Positions 18,847 through 27,892 of a stretch of DNA of 58,116 bases are shown here, piece by piece (position 1 is the first letter of the stretch; every line of letters starts with the position of its first letter). The notes beneath the pieces were generated by a model. The model searched no databases. It saw only the letters and a program-made list of their open reading frames with translations, and was not told where the DNA came from. Position numbers and translations under genes: made by a program. Source of the DNA: an uncultured Roseburia sp. (lineage in GTDB: Bacteria > Bacillota > Clostridia > Lachnospirales > Lachnospiraceae); contig UQAQ01000015.1 of NCBI GenBank assembly GCA_900539115.1, positions 1 to 58,116 on the forward strand, written 5' to 3'.

Positions 18847-18875
18847 ATTTTATCAAATCTTTTGATAGAATGCAA
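18847..18875 (-). promoter_or_regulatory. Promoter of rpmB with palindromic spacer
   Basis: TTGCAT (18870-18875), 17-base spacer, TAAAAT (18847-18852) on the minus strand. The spacer holds the palindrome TATCAAA-TC-TTTTGATA (18851-18867, near-perfect), positioned like an operator. Downstream to the ATG is a leader of about 65 bases. Just upstream (18876-18910) is an A/T-only tract with a weak hairpin after the YtfJ gene. Confidence 0.75.
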
Positions 18876-18918
18876 GAAAAAAATTCAAATTTTTTGATTT
18901 TTTTTCGTTATTCGCATT

Positions 18919-19287
18919 TTATTCTCCGTCTTTTTCGTTTTTCTCGTTCTTTTTGGAGAATTTTTCCACAAATTCCGGAACCATATCCAGCAATTTTGTA
19001 ATACCATCCTGATTCTTTACATTGACAAGACGGGAAGTTCCATCTTTGATCACAAGTACGGCACTTGGCTGGATCTTTCCACCCATTCCACCACCGCCGT
19101 TATTCTTTTTCGCACTATCGTCAGAAAATGCGCCGGCTGCGACACCAAAACTCACATCGACAAGTGGAAGTACGATCGTACCATCCTCAAAACGCACCGC
19201 ATCTCCGATGACAGTCTTTGTCGTAATAAAATTGTCCATCCCTTTAAACAGAGATTCTACCGTATTGTTAAAACTGTTGTCACTCAT
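18919..19287 (-). CDS. Spore protein YtfJ/GerW family
   Basis: A 122-residue protein of the YtfJ/GerW family, needed in Bacillus for normal spore germination. The core is a Gly-rich segment with GDAVRFEDGTIVLPLVDVSFGVAAGAF followed by GGGGMGGKIQPSAVLVIKDG and a Lys/Glu tail. ATG 19287 is preferred over 19293 because GAGG lies eight bases upstream of it and only two from the other. The DUF2953 gene is directly upstream, the same order as ytfI-ytfJ in B. subtilis. Confidence 0.9.
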   Translation of the reverse strand: MSDNSFNNTVESLFKGMDNFITTKTVIGDAVRFEDGTIVLPLVDVSFGVAAGAFSDDSAKKNNGGGGMGGKIQPSAVLVIKDGTSRLVNVKNQDGITKLLDMVPEFVEKFSKKNEKNEKDGE

Positions 19288-19297
19288 TTTCATTTCC

Positions 19298-20128
19298 TCA
19301 CTTTCCGAATACTTGATCGATCCATCGTTTGATATCCGGATCCAGATATCCGCGGATCACGAGACGCACCATATAGATCAGCCGCGCCTTTCCCTTTACA
19401 TAACCATCTGCTTGAAACCGCTTTTCCTCAAATTCAGGGCAGATCCGGAGTCCCTCCGTATAAGCCGGAGAGAACATGCTCACAGCTCCTAAAATCCAGC
19501 CTGTCGTGCAGGGATCGCCTGTCCCAAATACAACCTTGCCGTCGATTTTCTCCGGTGCCATATACCGAAGCAGCGCAAACAGTTCTTTTTTTACTGTCCG
19601 GATCCCGCGTTTGTTTGCCGGATCCTTTATAAACGTAATTATACTTGATATTTTGTCAAATGAAAAGCCTTTTTTCTTTCTTTTTTTCTTCTTTTTCTTT
19701 GGCGGATCCGTTCTGCCCCCGGATACCGGTTTCTCTGCCAATGGATTTGGCTTGACACGTTCATCCGAAAAATCGGTCGTCACGATAACTCCTTCCTCCG
19801 GCTCTTCCTGCGGAGTTTCCTTCGTTTCTTCCTTCTTTTCCGCTGTTTTTTTCGTTCGCCGGAAAAATGCAGGAATTTTTTTGAGCCGGTCTAGCGGGAT
19901 TCCGAAAATCCGGATACGGATGCCGCTTTCCAGTGTCTCCTGAACGATATAAACGACACGCAGAAGCCAGCTGATCTGACATCGCACCTGAATCTCGTCT
20001 TTCGTTTCCACCGTAACCCGGTATCGCACCGGCACAAACAGCGCCGCACACAGAAGAAGCACGCAGAGTGCCAGCAGAACCAGTAAGATCATACCAATTG
20101 TTTTGAGTATGGCAAACACAACTGCCAC
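19298..20128 (-). CDS. DUF2953 membrane protein (YtfI-like)
   Basis: A 276-residue protein with one or two N-terminal membrane segments (about 5-33) and a DUF2953 C-terminal part (LFALLRYMAPEKIDGKVVFGTGDPCTTGWILG, about 190-220). A Lys-rich linker (PPKKKKKKRKKKG) lies near residue 145. The first codon is GTG at 20128; an AAGGTG site is seven bases upstream and no in-frame ATG fits. Its gene is followed by YtfJ, a conserved sporulation-related pair. Biochemical role unknown. Confidence 0.85.
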   Translation of the reverse strand: MAVVFAILKTIGMILLVLLALCVLLLCAALFVPVRYRVTVETKDEIQVRCQISWLLRVVYIVQETLESGIRIRIFGIPLDRLKKIPAFFRRTKKTAEKKEETKETPQEEPEEGVIVTTDFSDERVKPNPLAEKPVSGGRTDPPKKKKKKRKKKGFSFDKISSIITFIKDPANKRGIRTVKKELFALLRYMAPEKIDGKVVFGTGDPCTTGWILGAVSMFSPAYTEGLRICPEFEEKRFQADGYVKGKARLIYMVRLVIRGYLDPDIKRWIDQVFGK

Positions 20129-20145
20129 TCTACATCACCTTCCTC

Positions 20146-20490
20146 CTATCTCAAAAAATCCCTCTTTTCAAATATCTGTTTCGGAGAAAACTCCTCCGAT
20201 GCCGCATAGCCTTCACATAAAATCTGCTCAACGACCGATACTGCCGCATCGTAATCCGAAGTCACACCAATGACATAAAGTTCCTTCTGTCCATAATATT
20301 TGAAAAACAATTGATCGGTATTCATGATTTCAAAAAGATTTTTATCATTTTCGGCAAGCGTAATGATATAAAAGCTCTTTTTCCATGGAAGTTTTTGGAA
20401 AATGCTTCGTTCTTCAATGATTTTTTTGCACTTTTTTTCCTGCTTTCGAACCTTTTCATCCATGTAAAGGTCTTTGTACCAAAAAATCAT
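20146..20490 (-). CDS. Conserved hypothetical protein, 114 residues
   Basis: Not recognised. Soluble, mixed charge; N-terminus rich in Lys/Glu, then a compact alpha/beta-like part (FYIITLAENDKNLFEIMN, LYVIGVTSDYDAAVSVVEQIL). The start codon overlaps the stop of the upstream 466-residue gene (ATGA, 20487-20490), so the two are translationally coupled and probably act together. The DUF2953 gene follows after 17 bases. Confidence 0.7.
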   Translation of the reverse strand: MIFWYKDLYMDEKVRKQEKKCKKIIEERSIFQKLPWKKSFYIITLAENDKNLFEIMNTDQLFFKYYGQKELYVIGVTSDYDAAVSVVEQILCEGYAASEEFSPKQIFEKRDFLR

Positions 20491-21887
20491 TTACTCCTCC
20501 ATTCTGCCGCCTCATCCATCCACTCACGCAGTTCGATCATGGCTGCTTTCTTTTCTGCCTCATTCTGGCATCCAAACAGATTTGTCCGGATATAAGTCTC
20601 AATCTCACCGGCATTGGTAAATTCTACCGGAAGTTTTTCAAGCACTTCTGCCATAACCGCCTTTTTCAACGGCTTGGAAAGTGTCGATAAAAAGTCGGAC
20701 AATTCTCCGGTGAGTTCTTTGATCTTCTCTGCTTCCACCGCAGCTTCGACCGTATCGCTCTCGCCAAAACGTTCCATATCAATAAACAAACTGTCGGATA
20801 ACAGATTGGCAATTTTCGCAAATGCATCAAATTCCTCGCCTTTTCCGAGTTCATCAATGATCTTCTTATGAGAGGCTTTGATTTCAAAGAGAACGGCTTC
20901 CAGATAACTGGATTTTTCCACATAGGTTTCAATCTTTCCTTCCAGTTTTACAAGCCCTTCCTCGTTCAGACTTCCGTTTGCCACTTCCATCAAAATGCCG
21001 CGGCAGTGCTCATACAAAGCACTTTCTTCCCGCTTATGGCAATTGGCAAGACTAAGCGCATACATCGCATTTACTACCTTTTGCAGCTGATAATAAAAAT
21101 CGGTCACATGAAGAATGTACTCTCCCGCTTTTTCCAATTCTTTACTCATCGCCTCAAACGATTCTTTTGTCAAACCTGCAAAATCCGTATTCTGCAATTC
21201 CTTCAAAAGGTCTGCAATGGCATCTTCTTCCGTCTCCGTACCGGCTTTCTGAATCATAGCAGCCGAACGTATCATATAGATAAAGTTATCAAGCGATGCC
21301 ATATCGCCTCCGATATACAAACTTCCGGTGTCCTGAATTTTTCCCATCAGGCGCTGTTTTGTCATGTGTACCGGAATCATTCCCATCAGCTGCTGAAGCC
21401 GTTCTTTGACAATACTCTGGTCTTTATTTCCCACGAGAAATGCCATCAATTCTTTGACAAAAACATCTTCTTCTGTCGCAAAGACATCTTTCTGATAAGG
21501 TTCTTCCTCTTCAAAGTCAAATTTACGGTGTTTCAGCACATAATCATAACAGATCAGCTGATCGGTATAGGATGTATATTTTTCCATCACCTGTGTAATC
21601 TCGCCACGGATGCGGTCAAGCCGCTCGATACAGGCTTTCTGCGCCTCCGCATCTTCCTCATACACATGTGGGATTTCCTTTCGCACCTCATCATATCTGC
21701 GTTCTTCCTCTTCGGACAGATCGATGCCTTCCTGGCAGGTCTCCACCAGCATATAAGCCGAAAACACCAGTTCTATGGAGGCATAATTCAAATACGTATC
21801 CGCCAGATAATTGGCATAAATCGGGAGATTCTTGCGTGGTGCCACTCCCTTGTCCAGGTCTTTTATAATTTTTCGAATCTGATTCAT
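20487..21887 (-). CDS. Conserved hypothetical all-helical protein, 466 residues
   Basis: Not recognised. The product looks almost entirely alpha-helical and acidic, with no membrane segment or signal peptide and few Cys. It begins MNQIRKIIKDLDKGVAPRKN. Leucine-rich amphipathic stretches (for example 195-260 and 320-420) suggest a helical scaffold or repeat protein. It is coupled by ATGA overlap to the next gene and lies 29 bases after the mannosyltransferase gene, which may place it in an envelope-related unit. Confidence 0.75.
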   Translation of the reverse strand: MNQIRKIIKDLDKGVAPRKNLPIYANYLADTYLNYASIELVFSAYMLVETCQEGIDLSEEEERRYDEVRKEIPHVYEEDAEAQKACIERLDRIRGEITQVMEKYTSYTDQLICYDYVLKHRKFDFEEEEPYQKDVFATEEDVFVKELMAFLVGNKDQSIVKERLQQLMGMIPVHMTKQRLMGKIQDTGSLYIGGDMASLDNFIYMIRSAAMIQKAGTETEEDAIADLLKELQNTDFAGLTKESFEAMSKELEKAGEYILHVTDFYYQLQKVVNAMYALSLANCHKREESALYEHCRGILMEVANGSLNEEGLVKLEGKIETYVEKSSYLEAVLFEIKASHKKIIDELGKGEEFDAFAKIANLLSDSLFIDMERFGESDTVEAAVEAEKIKELTGELSDFLSTLSKPLKKAVMAEVLEKLPVEFTNAGEIETYIRTNLFGCQNEAEKKAAMIELREWMDEAAEWRSK

Positions 21888-21916
21888 CGTTTCCTCCTGT
21901 CATGCAGGCTTTCTGC

Positions 21917-24900
21917 CTACAGTACTAATACCCATCCCGTCAGCCAGCGCAGTCCGTTTTCCACAAATTCGAGGCTTACCGGCTGTCCGGACAATACCGG
22001 ATAGAACAGTAGGAACAGCCCCACAGCCGCTGCCGCATATACATAAGCAAAAATGCGTTTCTTTTTATTGTCGCCGATAAAGCGGTACAATGTGTAGCCG
22101 ATCATCAAGGTAACAAACGGTACACTTGGAAAATAATGGTAAGCAAATGTACATCTCGGCACGAGCATCCACGGTACGTACTGTACCAAATAAGCAAATA
22201 CAAGGAACAATGCCGTCTTATCTGCTTTCTTCACTACAAGATAGATCATGTAAAGGAACGCAAAGATGCCTGCCCACCATACGAGCGGGTTACCGAATGC
22301 GCTGATTCCTTCGCGCATATCATTTGCCACCGTGTTGCAATAGTAAAATACCGGACGGATCATCGTCGGCCATTCATACCAGGTGGAAGAATACGGATGT
22401 GTCGCTTCCAGCTGGGAATGGTAACTGTACATCGATTTCTGATTATTGATCATCCGCGTAAACAGACCGTCTGTCGTTCCATCGTTAAACGGAATGTAAG
22501 AACACAGATAGATCAGTCCCGGAATCACAATAAAGAATATGACACAGGCACCGATTGTCTTAAGAAAATTACTCTTAAAGACATCCATGACATGCCGGTG
22601 CGCGATCGTTCCGGTACTTCCGCCCGGATTGTTGCACGCCCTGCGGTATTCCATATATCGATAAAGCATGATTGCCGCAAAGAATACAGCCAGTCCTGCT
22701 GACGCATAAACCGCCGTCCATTTGCTGGCACAACCGAGTCCCATCATCAAACCGCTTAAGAAAAGCGGAATCAGGGTCTTTTTAAATTCTGTATCGTAAA
22801 AACTTGTCTGTGCATAGCGGAGCATAAAGTAAAACATTGCCATGATAAAGAACGTACCATATACGTCGATCGTGGCAATTCTTGTCTGCGTAAAGTGCAT
22901 AAAATCAAAAGCAAACAACGTCGTAACCACGCCTGCCACCCATGTCTGATGGAAGAGTCTCTTTCCAAACAGATACAAAAACGGGAGCATTCCGATACCA
23001 AACAATGTACCGATGATACGCCATCCAAACGGATTCATTCCAAAAATACGGATTCCGAGGGAAATAAAGATTTTACCCAATGGTGGATGCGTATTTTCGT
23101 AATTGTACAAATCATGAATCATCTCATACGCCGTACGAGCATGATAAATTTCGTCAAAATATGTTCCGCTGCGGAAGGTATGCGCATCGTCATACTCATC
23201 CTGCTCATCAAAAAGTTCCGGATATTGGTCTTTATTGACCGGAACCACCAGATTTCCGTCCGCGTCTTTAAATACCATTTCTTTTAAGGTCACCAGATCT
23301 TCTACTGTCGTAAAGCGGATATAACGTGTCGTGACATTAAATGCTGTCGTCGCCTCCGAACCGCCGTCAGCGACAAGCTGCACATTGTTCCATTTGAATA
23401 CATCTGAGACTTTCGCCGTTCCACCGCTCACATAATTGGTTCCATCGTTCGAAAGTTCCATATAAAGACTTCGGTTTTCATAACTTCCGGAAAATACTTC
23501 AAATTCTTTCAGGTTCTTCACTTCACCAAAATCAAGGACGATCTGCTGTCCTGCCTGCGTTCCTTCCCATCCGGTTTCCGGAGCGCTTGTCTTTCCGAGA
23601 TCATGGAAAGCGAAAATACCATAAACAAGCATGATAGCAAATAAAATAATGTAATCCGTCTTTGTCATCTTTTCCATCACGACTGTTGGAATAATTTTCC
23701 ATTCAAATCGTTTTTCCTGCTGATTTTGTACGGTCTGTCGTTTCTTCTTCGATTTTCCACCCTCGTCTACATTCGCTTCCTGCACGATCTCGCTCTTCTT
23801 AAAGATCGTGTAAAGGAGGTAACCAAAGAGGAACAATGTCAACACCGCAACCGCACCGATAATATAACCGGTTGGGCCTGTCGTTCCAAGTTCTACCGCC
23901 GTATAATATACGTGCGCGGTATTCATATAAACCACCAAGCTATAACCGATAAATCCGTAAAACAATTCCTTGCATGGACGATAGATAAATGCGGCAAGCA
24001 TCAAAGCAACTGCCGGGAACAGATATCTCTCATGCATACGTACGGAAAAGCAGAACATCACACTGATGACAACTGCCATACTGAGAAAATATTTGGACTT
24101 GTCATTCTTCATTTTAAAGAATACAACTGCGCTGAGTACGACCGCTGCGATGATAGCAATGGTTCCCCATGTCTGTGCCGGTATAAACAAAAATTTCTCC
24201 GTCTGTTCATGCCAGTTTTTCCCCACGATCGCCCAGAAATTGTACGCGTTGACGGAACAGTATTCAAACATTCCCAGCGTACCGGTATATTTTTCCAACG
24301 ACTTCTCCAGCCCAAACGGAAGTGCCACAAGCACCATAGCCGCCAAAGATGCCAGACCGCCGATCAGGTCACGGAGCATCTTTTTCGTATTGAAATCATG
24401 CAAAAATACCTGCTCAATGATCGAATAAATAATGATCGGAGCAAACATAACCATCTGCGGTTTTAGCAGCACACCGGCACAAAAGGCAAAGTATGCTAAA
24501 ATTCTCTTTTCTTCCATAAACAGGTAACAGGTCAGAAGAACCATGCAGCACAATACGCCGTCTACCTGTCCCCAGACAGAACTATCAATAACAACTGCCG
24601 GATTCAGCGCATAAAGTACGGAGAGCATCAGAGACATTCCCTCGGAAAATCTCTTCTTTGCCATCACATAAATGAGATACGCTGCTGCCAGATCAAAAAG
24701 CATCGGGAACAATTTGATCATAAAAAGTCCCGTGGTCGAATAATTGTCAATGTTAAACAAGTGGCGGATTGCCGCAACCAGCCAAAGCACCAGCATATAT
24801 CCCGGTGGATAGTCCGTTACATCGCCCTCGTAAAAATGGGAGAGTCCTCCGGTAAATACCGTCTCCGACCAAGAGCGGAAACAGGTAATATCCACACTGT

Positions 24901-25099
24901 ATCCTTCGTTCTTTACCGCAAGGATCGCTTTTACGATAAATGCCGCAACCAAAACAAGAATAATATTAAATTTCTGCTGCTTCATGGAATTCTTTGCGAT
25001 CAGACGGCTTCCATCCACTTCTCCCTGAAACCACATCCAGTAAATCGCAAAAAATGCAAATACGGTTACTACCGCAATGGTTAAAATATCTTGATACAT
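21917..25099 (-). CDS. Double GT-C glycosyltransferase: PMT-family with discoidin-like insert
   Basis: A 1060-residue membrane protein with two catalytic-like halves. The N-terminal half (about 1-450) has many membrane segments and a first external loop with YSVDITCFRSW and DYPPGYMLVLW, as in GT-C glycosyltransferases using lipid-linked sugars. A middle region (about 495-610) has LDFGEVKNLKEFEVFSGSY and SNDGTNYVSGG, resembling a discoidin/carbohydrate-binding fold. The C-terminal half (about 640-1060) is a protein-mannosyltransferase domain with the DE motif FDEIYHARTAYE and THPPLGK. It probably transfers mannose or another sugar to exported proteins or polymers; acceptor unknown. The N-terminal catalytic status is uncertain. 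Confidence 0.8.
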   Translation of the reverse strand: MYQDILTIAVVTVFAFFAIYWMWFQGEVDGSRLIAKNSMKQQKFNIILVLVAAFIVKAILAVKNEGYSVDITCFRSWSETVFTGGLSHFYEGDVTDYPPGYMLVLWLVAAIRHLFNIDNYSTTGLFMIKLFPMLFDLAAAYLIYVMAKKRFSEGMSLMLSVLYALNPAVVIDSSVWGQVDGVLCCMVLLTCYLFMEEKRILAYFAFCAGVLLKPQMVMFAPIIIYSIIEQVFLHDFNTKKMLRDLIGGLASLAAMVLVALPFGLEKSLEKYTGTLGMFEYCSVNAYNFWAIVGKNWHEQTEKFLFIPAQTWGTIAIIAAVVLSAVVFFKMKNDKSKYFLSMAVVISVMFCFSVRMHERYLFPAVALMLAAFIYRPCKELFYGFIGYSLVVYMNTAHVYYTAVELGTTGPTGYIIGAVAVLTLFLFGYLLYTIFKKSEIVQEANVDEGGKSKKKRQTVQNQQEKRFEWKIIPTVVMEKMTKTDYIILFAIMLVYGIFAFHDLGKTSAPETGWEGTQAGQQIVLDFGEVKNLKEFEVFSGSYENRSLYMELSNDGTNYVSGGTAKVSDVFKWNNVQLVADGGSEATTAFNVTTRYIRFTTVEDLVTLKEMVFKDADGNLVVPVNKDQYPELFDEQDEYDDAHTFRSGTYFDEIYHARTAYEMIHDLYNYENTHPPLGKIFISLGIRIFGMNPFGWRIIGTLFGIGMLPFLYLFGKRLFHQTWVAGVVTTLFAFDFMHFTQTRIATIDVYGTFFIMAMFYFMLRYAQTSFYDTEFKKTLIPLFLSGLMMGLGCASKWTAVYASAGLAVFFAAIMLYRYMEYRRACNNPGGSTGTIAHRHVMDVFKSNFLKTIGACVIFFIVIPGLIYLCSYIPFNDGTTDGLFTRMINNQKSMYSYHSQLEATHPYSSTWYEWPTMIRPVFYYCNTVANDMREGISAFGNPLVWWAGIFAFLYMIYLVVKKADKTALFLVFAYLVQYVPWMLVPRCTFAYHYFPSVPFVTLMIGYTLYRFIGDNKKKRIFAYVYAAAAVGLFLLFYPVLSGQPVSLEFVENGLRWLTGWVLVL

Positions 25100-25136
25100 C
25101 TCTTACATCCTTTCCCCTTTGTTCATTGTATCTCAC

Positions 25137-26042
25137 TCAGGAACGCTTCACGTGCTCATGAGTAAATAAATGGTCGGAACAATATTCATAACTTCCTTCG
25201 CATTTTGAGCAATACCGGAACTCAAGCTGCGGAGAATCGATCTCTGTCCTTCCACAAATGGCACATTTATGTCTTGGCTGCCCTGCCTGCTGCGCCGTAT
25301 TTTTGTAAATAACGCGGCGTTTTTTCGCCTGCTTCATACGCATTCCCAGATGTGGTTCTCTTGCAATCGCATAAAAGATCACAAAATCCAGAAGCGCTGC
25401 CACGATCAAAAGCATCCGCATATATCCACGATAATCTCCCGTCTGCGCATATTGCACAATCTCGACAACATTCAGCAAAATGTAAATATATCCCAGCCAT
25501 TTTGCTTTGATCGGAATGAGGAAATACAATCGGAATACCGTATCCGGAAACAAAAACGCAAAGGCCAAAAACATGGACAAGTTCAGATCACTCAAATCAA
25601 TCTGATTTGCAAGTCCAAATCCAATCTGCGGTGCCAGCGCCTGTCCATTCGCATGGCAAACGACAAAATAATAGCCAAATGTCATAATGAGGATCAACAA
25701 AATTCCGGTAAAATAAAAGGCATTAAATCGAAATCTTCCCCAGATCTGTTCTAACATATTGCCAATCCAATAATACACATACAGCATGATACCAAAGAAT
25801 ATCATATTGATCAGTGCTCCACCGGAACCAATGCTCACATACGGATAAAAAAGAAATGTTACGATTCTCCACACTTGTCCATGCAGGATGGCATAAACAT
25901 TGAGGCTCAGATACATCTCATAAAATCCCGGAACCACCAATCCGATCACACTTCCAATAATGCTTACGATAACCATGTAACGCATCAAATTCGGGATTGC
26001 ATATCGCCCCAATTTGCGCTCTACCTTATCAAACCATTTCAT
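25137..26042 (-). CDS. Rhomboid-like membrane protein with C-terminal zinc ribbon
   Basis: A 301-residue protein with six or so membrane segments (first about 20-40). The patterns GQVWRIVTFLFYP and IGNMLEQIWGRFRFNAFYFTG match rhomboid or derlin architecture. I do not find the GxSG motif, nor a clear catalytic His in a late helix, so it is probably a pseudoprotease. The C-terminus (about 258-300) carries CAICGRTEIDSPQLEFRYCSKC and a further CSDH and HEH, a treble-clef or zinc-ribbon-like cluster facing the cytosol. A role in handling membrane proteins is inference. The gene lies 20 bases after corA. Confidence 0.7.
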   Translation of the reverse strand: MKWFDKVERKLGRYAIPNLMRYMVIVSIIGSVIGLVVPGFYEMYLSLNVYAILHGQVWRIVTFLFYPYVSIGSGGALINMIFFGIMLYVYYWIGNMLEQIWGRFRFNAFYFTGILLILIMTFGYYFVVCHANGQALAPQIGFGLANQIDLSDLNLSMFLAFAFLFPDTVFRLYFLIPIKAKWLGYIYILLNVVEIVQYAQTGDYRGYMRMLLIVAALLDFVIFYAIAREPHLGMRMKQAKKRRVIYKNTAQQAGQPRHKCAICGRTEIDSPQLEFRYCSKCEGSYEYCSDHLFTHEHVKRS

Positions 26043-26062
26043 AAATATTTAAAACCTCGCTT

Positions 26063-26989
26063 TTAAAATAAGTTTTTCTTCTTAAAGAAGAACACTAAAA
26101 CTACGGTTACGATCAACGTAATCGCAGTCACAATATAAAATCCGTAAGGGTTGTCCCCCAATGGAATATGCTGAAAGTTCATTCCGTAAAAGCTGGCGAT
26201 CATCGTAGGGATGGAAAGTACGATCGTCACGGTTGACAAAAATTTCATAACCACATTGAGGTTATTGGAAATAACCGACGCAAAGGCATCCATCGTTCCA
26301 CTTAAAATATCGCTGTAAATTTTTGCCATCTCAATCGCCTGTTTGTTCTCGACGATAACGTCTTCCAGCAGATCTTCATCTTCCGGATATTTTTTAATCT
26401 TCTCTGTACGAAGCAGTTTCTCCAGCACCGTTTCATTGGATCGCAGCGACGTGGTAAAGTAAACCAGACTTTTTTCCAATTCCAAAAGTTCGATCAACTC
26501 TTTATTTCTCTGTGAAATATGCAGTTTTTCTTCGATCTGCTCACTCTTGCGGTCGATGATACGCAGGTAGCGCAGATAAGAAGTCGCATTGCGGTACAGG
26601 ATCTGAAATACAAATCGTGTCTTCTTAAACGTATAAAATTCCCGTTCACGGTTGTTCATAAATGCTTTTAATACCGGTGTCTCTTCCAGGCATACGGTCA
26701 CAATGATCTTTTCTGTCGTATAAATACCAAGAGGAATCGTCACATACCTGTCTTTTTCGTCTAAGGAAGGGATGTCCACCAAAATCACAACATAGTCATT
26801 CTCTATCTCCACACGGGAGCGCTCTTCATCATCCAGGGGCGCACGCAGATCGTCAATATCAATTCCGGTCGTAGTCGACACGGTTTCGAGTTCTTCCATC
26901 GTCGGTTTCGTCAGTGCAACCCAGCATCCTTCCGTCACTTGATCCAATTCCTGCAGTCCGTCTTCGACTGTATTAAAAATTTGAAGCAT
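26063..26989 (-). CDS. corA: CorA-family divalent cation transporter
   Basis: A 308-residue Mg2+-type channel. The large N-terminal cytoplasmic domain is followed by two C-terminal membrane segments. The selectivity motif YGMNFQ sits in the loop after the first segment (about 266-271), and the C-terminus ends in FFFKKKNLF. Length and order are normal. The promoter at 27036-27064 is consensus. Substrate could be Mg2+, Co2+ or Ni2+; GMN alone does not decide this. Confidence 0.93.
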   Translation of the reverse strand: MLQIFNTVEDGLQELDQVTEGCWVALTKPTMEELETVSTTTGIDIDDLRAPLDDEERSRVEIENDYVVILVDIPSLDEKDRYVTIPLGIYTTEKIIVTVCLEETPVLKAFMNNREREFYTFKKTRFVFQILYRNATSYLRYLRIIDRKSEQIEEKLHISQRNKELIELLELEKSLVYFTTSLRSNETVLEKLLRTEKIKKYPEDEDLLEDVIVENKQAIEMAKIYSDILSGTMDAFASVISNNLNVVMKFLSTVTIVLSIPTMIASFYGMNFQHIPLGDNPYGFYIVTAITLIVTVVLVFFFKKKNLF

Positions 26990-27035
26990 GCTTCTTTCCT
27001 CCTATTCTCTGTAAATTGTAAACATAGATATTTTT

Positions 27036-27064
27036 ATTATACTTTTTTGGGGAATCTTTGTCAA
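27036..27064 (-). promoter_or_regulatory. Consensus sigma-A promoter of corA and following genes
   Basis: Minus strand TTGACA (27059-27064), exact 17-base spacer, TATAAT (27036-27041), a perfect sigma-A consensus. It lies 47 bases before the corA start, with an AGGAGG site after it. It may read through to the genes as far as YtfJ (19 kb), as gaps are short and I saw no strong terminator. Confidence 0.9.
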
Positions 27065-27096
27065 ACTGTATTTGTTTTGTCATACGGTTCTCATTA

Positions 27097-27233
27097 GAAA
27101 ATGAAACCAAAGTTTTCCAGCCGGGACCGCTTGCGCTTCGTGAACCCACGTAACAGTGCACGAGGGCAAACTACGCCCCCTGTGCACTGACGGTGTTCAA
27201 AATCCCTTACGGAAAATCTTTGATCTCATTTTG
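27097..27233. repeat. Nested palindromic element, about 137 bases
   Basis: The gene-free stretch between corA and the LysM gene (26990-27308) holds this element. Imperfect outer arms (27098-27118 and 27211-27232, sharing AAAATGA, CAAAG and TTTTCC) enclose a small hairpin CGTG-AACC-CACG (27139-27150) and a central stem CAGTGCAC/GTGCACTG (27154-27161 with 27182-27189) with GGGC/GCCC above it. No T tract follows on either strand. I see no reading frame in it. Part of it (27131-27145) resembles the element at 43147-43265. Confidence 0.65.
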
Positions 27234-27308
27234 TAAATAGAACGGCAACAAAACAAATTACAAATTATATTGTCCTATCGACTATATGAATTGCTCATTC
27301 TGCCCATT

Positions 27309-27860
27309 CTATTTGGTAAAGTACAAAATCTGGTCTTCCTGCAAAGCCACCTGATCCAGGTTGTTTAACCGGACAAATTCTTCCCAGGTCGTCTCATGCG
27401 CCATCAATACTTCGCCCAGGCTTTGCTTGCCATCGGTGATGTACACTTTTTTCTCTTCTTCCTCGCTCGGAGCGTTTTCAGAAGAAACGACTTCTTTTTC
27501 TTCCGATGTTTCAGCCGGTTCTTCTGCCACTTTTTCCGGCTCATTTTCTGCGTTTTCGCTTTCGAAGACTTTCGCGCTGCTCTCTTCCTGTGACTGCACC
27601 TGCGTTTCGGTCTCTGTCTCATCGGCAACTGCGGTGACCGGCAATGGTTCGTCTTTTGGCACCGGCATACAGATCATTCCCCGGTGGGCGCGCACCATCG
27701 GAATACAGATTTCCTGCCCCACCTGAAGATTGTACACATCTACATACGGGTTGGCACGCAGCAGCATTGCCATCGGGATCCGATAATACCGGCTGAGCTG
27801 ATACAGCGTGTCTCCCGGTTTTATCACATGTACCATTCCATTACAATATCTGCGATTCAT
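27309..27860 (-). CDS. LysM-domain protein
   Basis: A 183-residue protein with an N-terminal LysM domain (MVHVIKPGDTLYQLSRYYRI, about 9-52) and a C-terminal part (about 140-183, SLGEVLMAHETTWEEFVRLN) that resembles a second, degenerate LysM. A Glu/Ser-rich low-complexity linker joins them (about 80-130). There is no classic signal peptide, so it may be cytoplasmic, spore-associated (as in SafA/YrbA-like proteins) or exported in another way. It binds peptidoglycan-type glycans by family. Divergent from the activase gene. Confidence 0.8.
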   Translation of the reverse strand: MNRRYCNGMVHVIKPGDTLYQLSRYYRIPMAMLLRANPYVDVYNLQVGQEICIPMVRAHRGMICMPVPKDEPLPVTAVADETETETQVQSQEESSAKVFESENAENEPEKVAEEPAETSEEKEVVSSENAPSEEEEKKVYITDGKQSLGEVLMAHETTWEEFVRLNNLDQVALQEDQILYFTK

Positions 27861-27892
27861 GAAGTTTCCTCAATTCTATTTGCTTCTCTAAC

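Noticed and set aside
20868..22004. Long open frame on the plus strand (378 residues)
   Set aside because: It lies antisense to two well-supported minus-strand genes, has no ribosome site, and its composition (many His, Phe, Ile, Cys) is that of a shadow frame.
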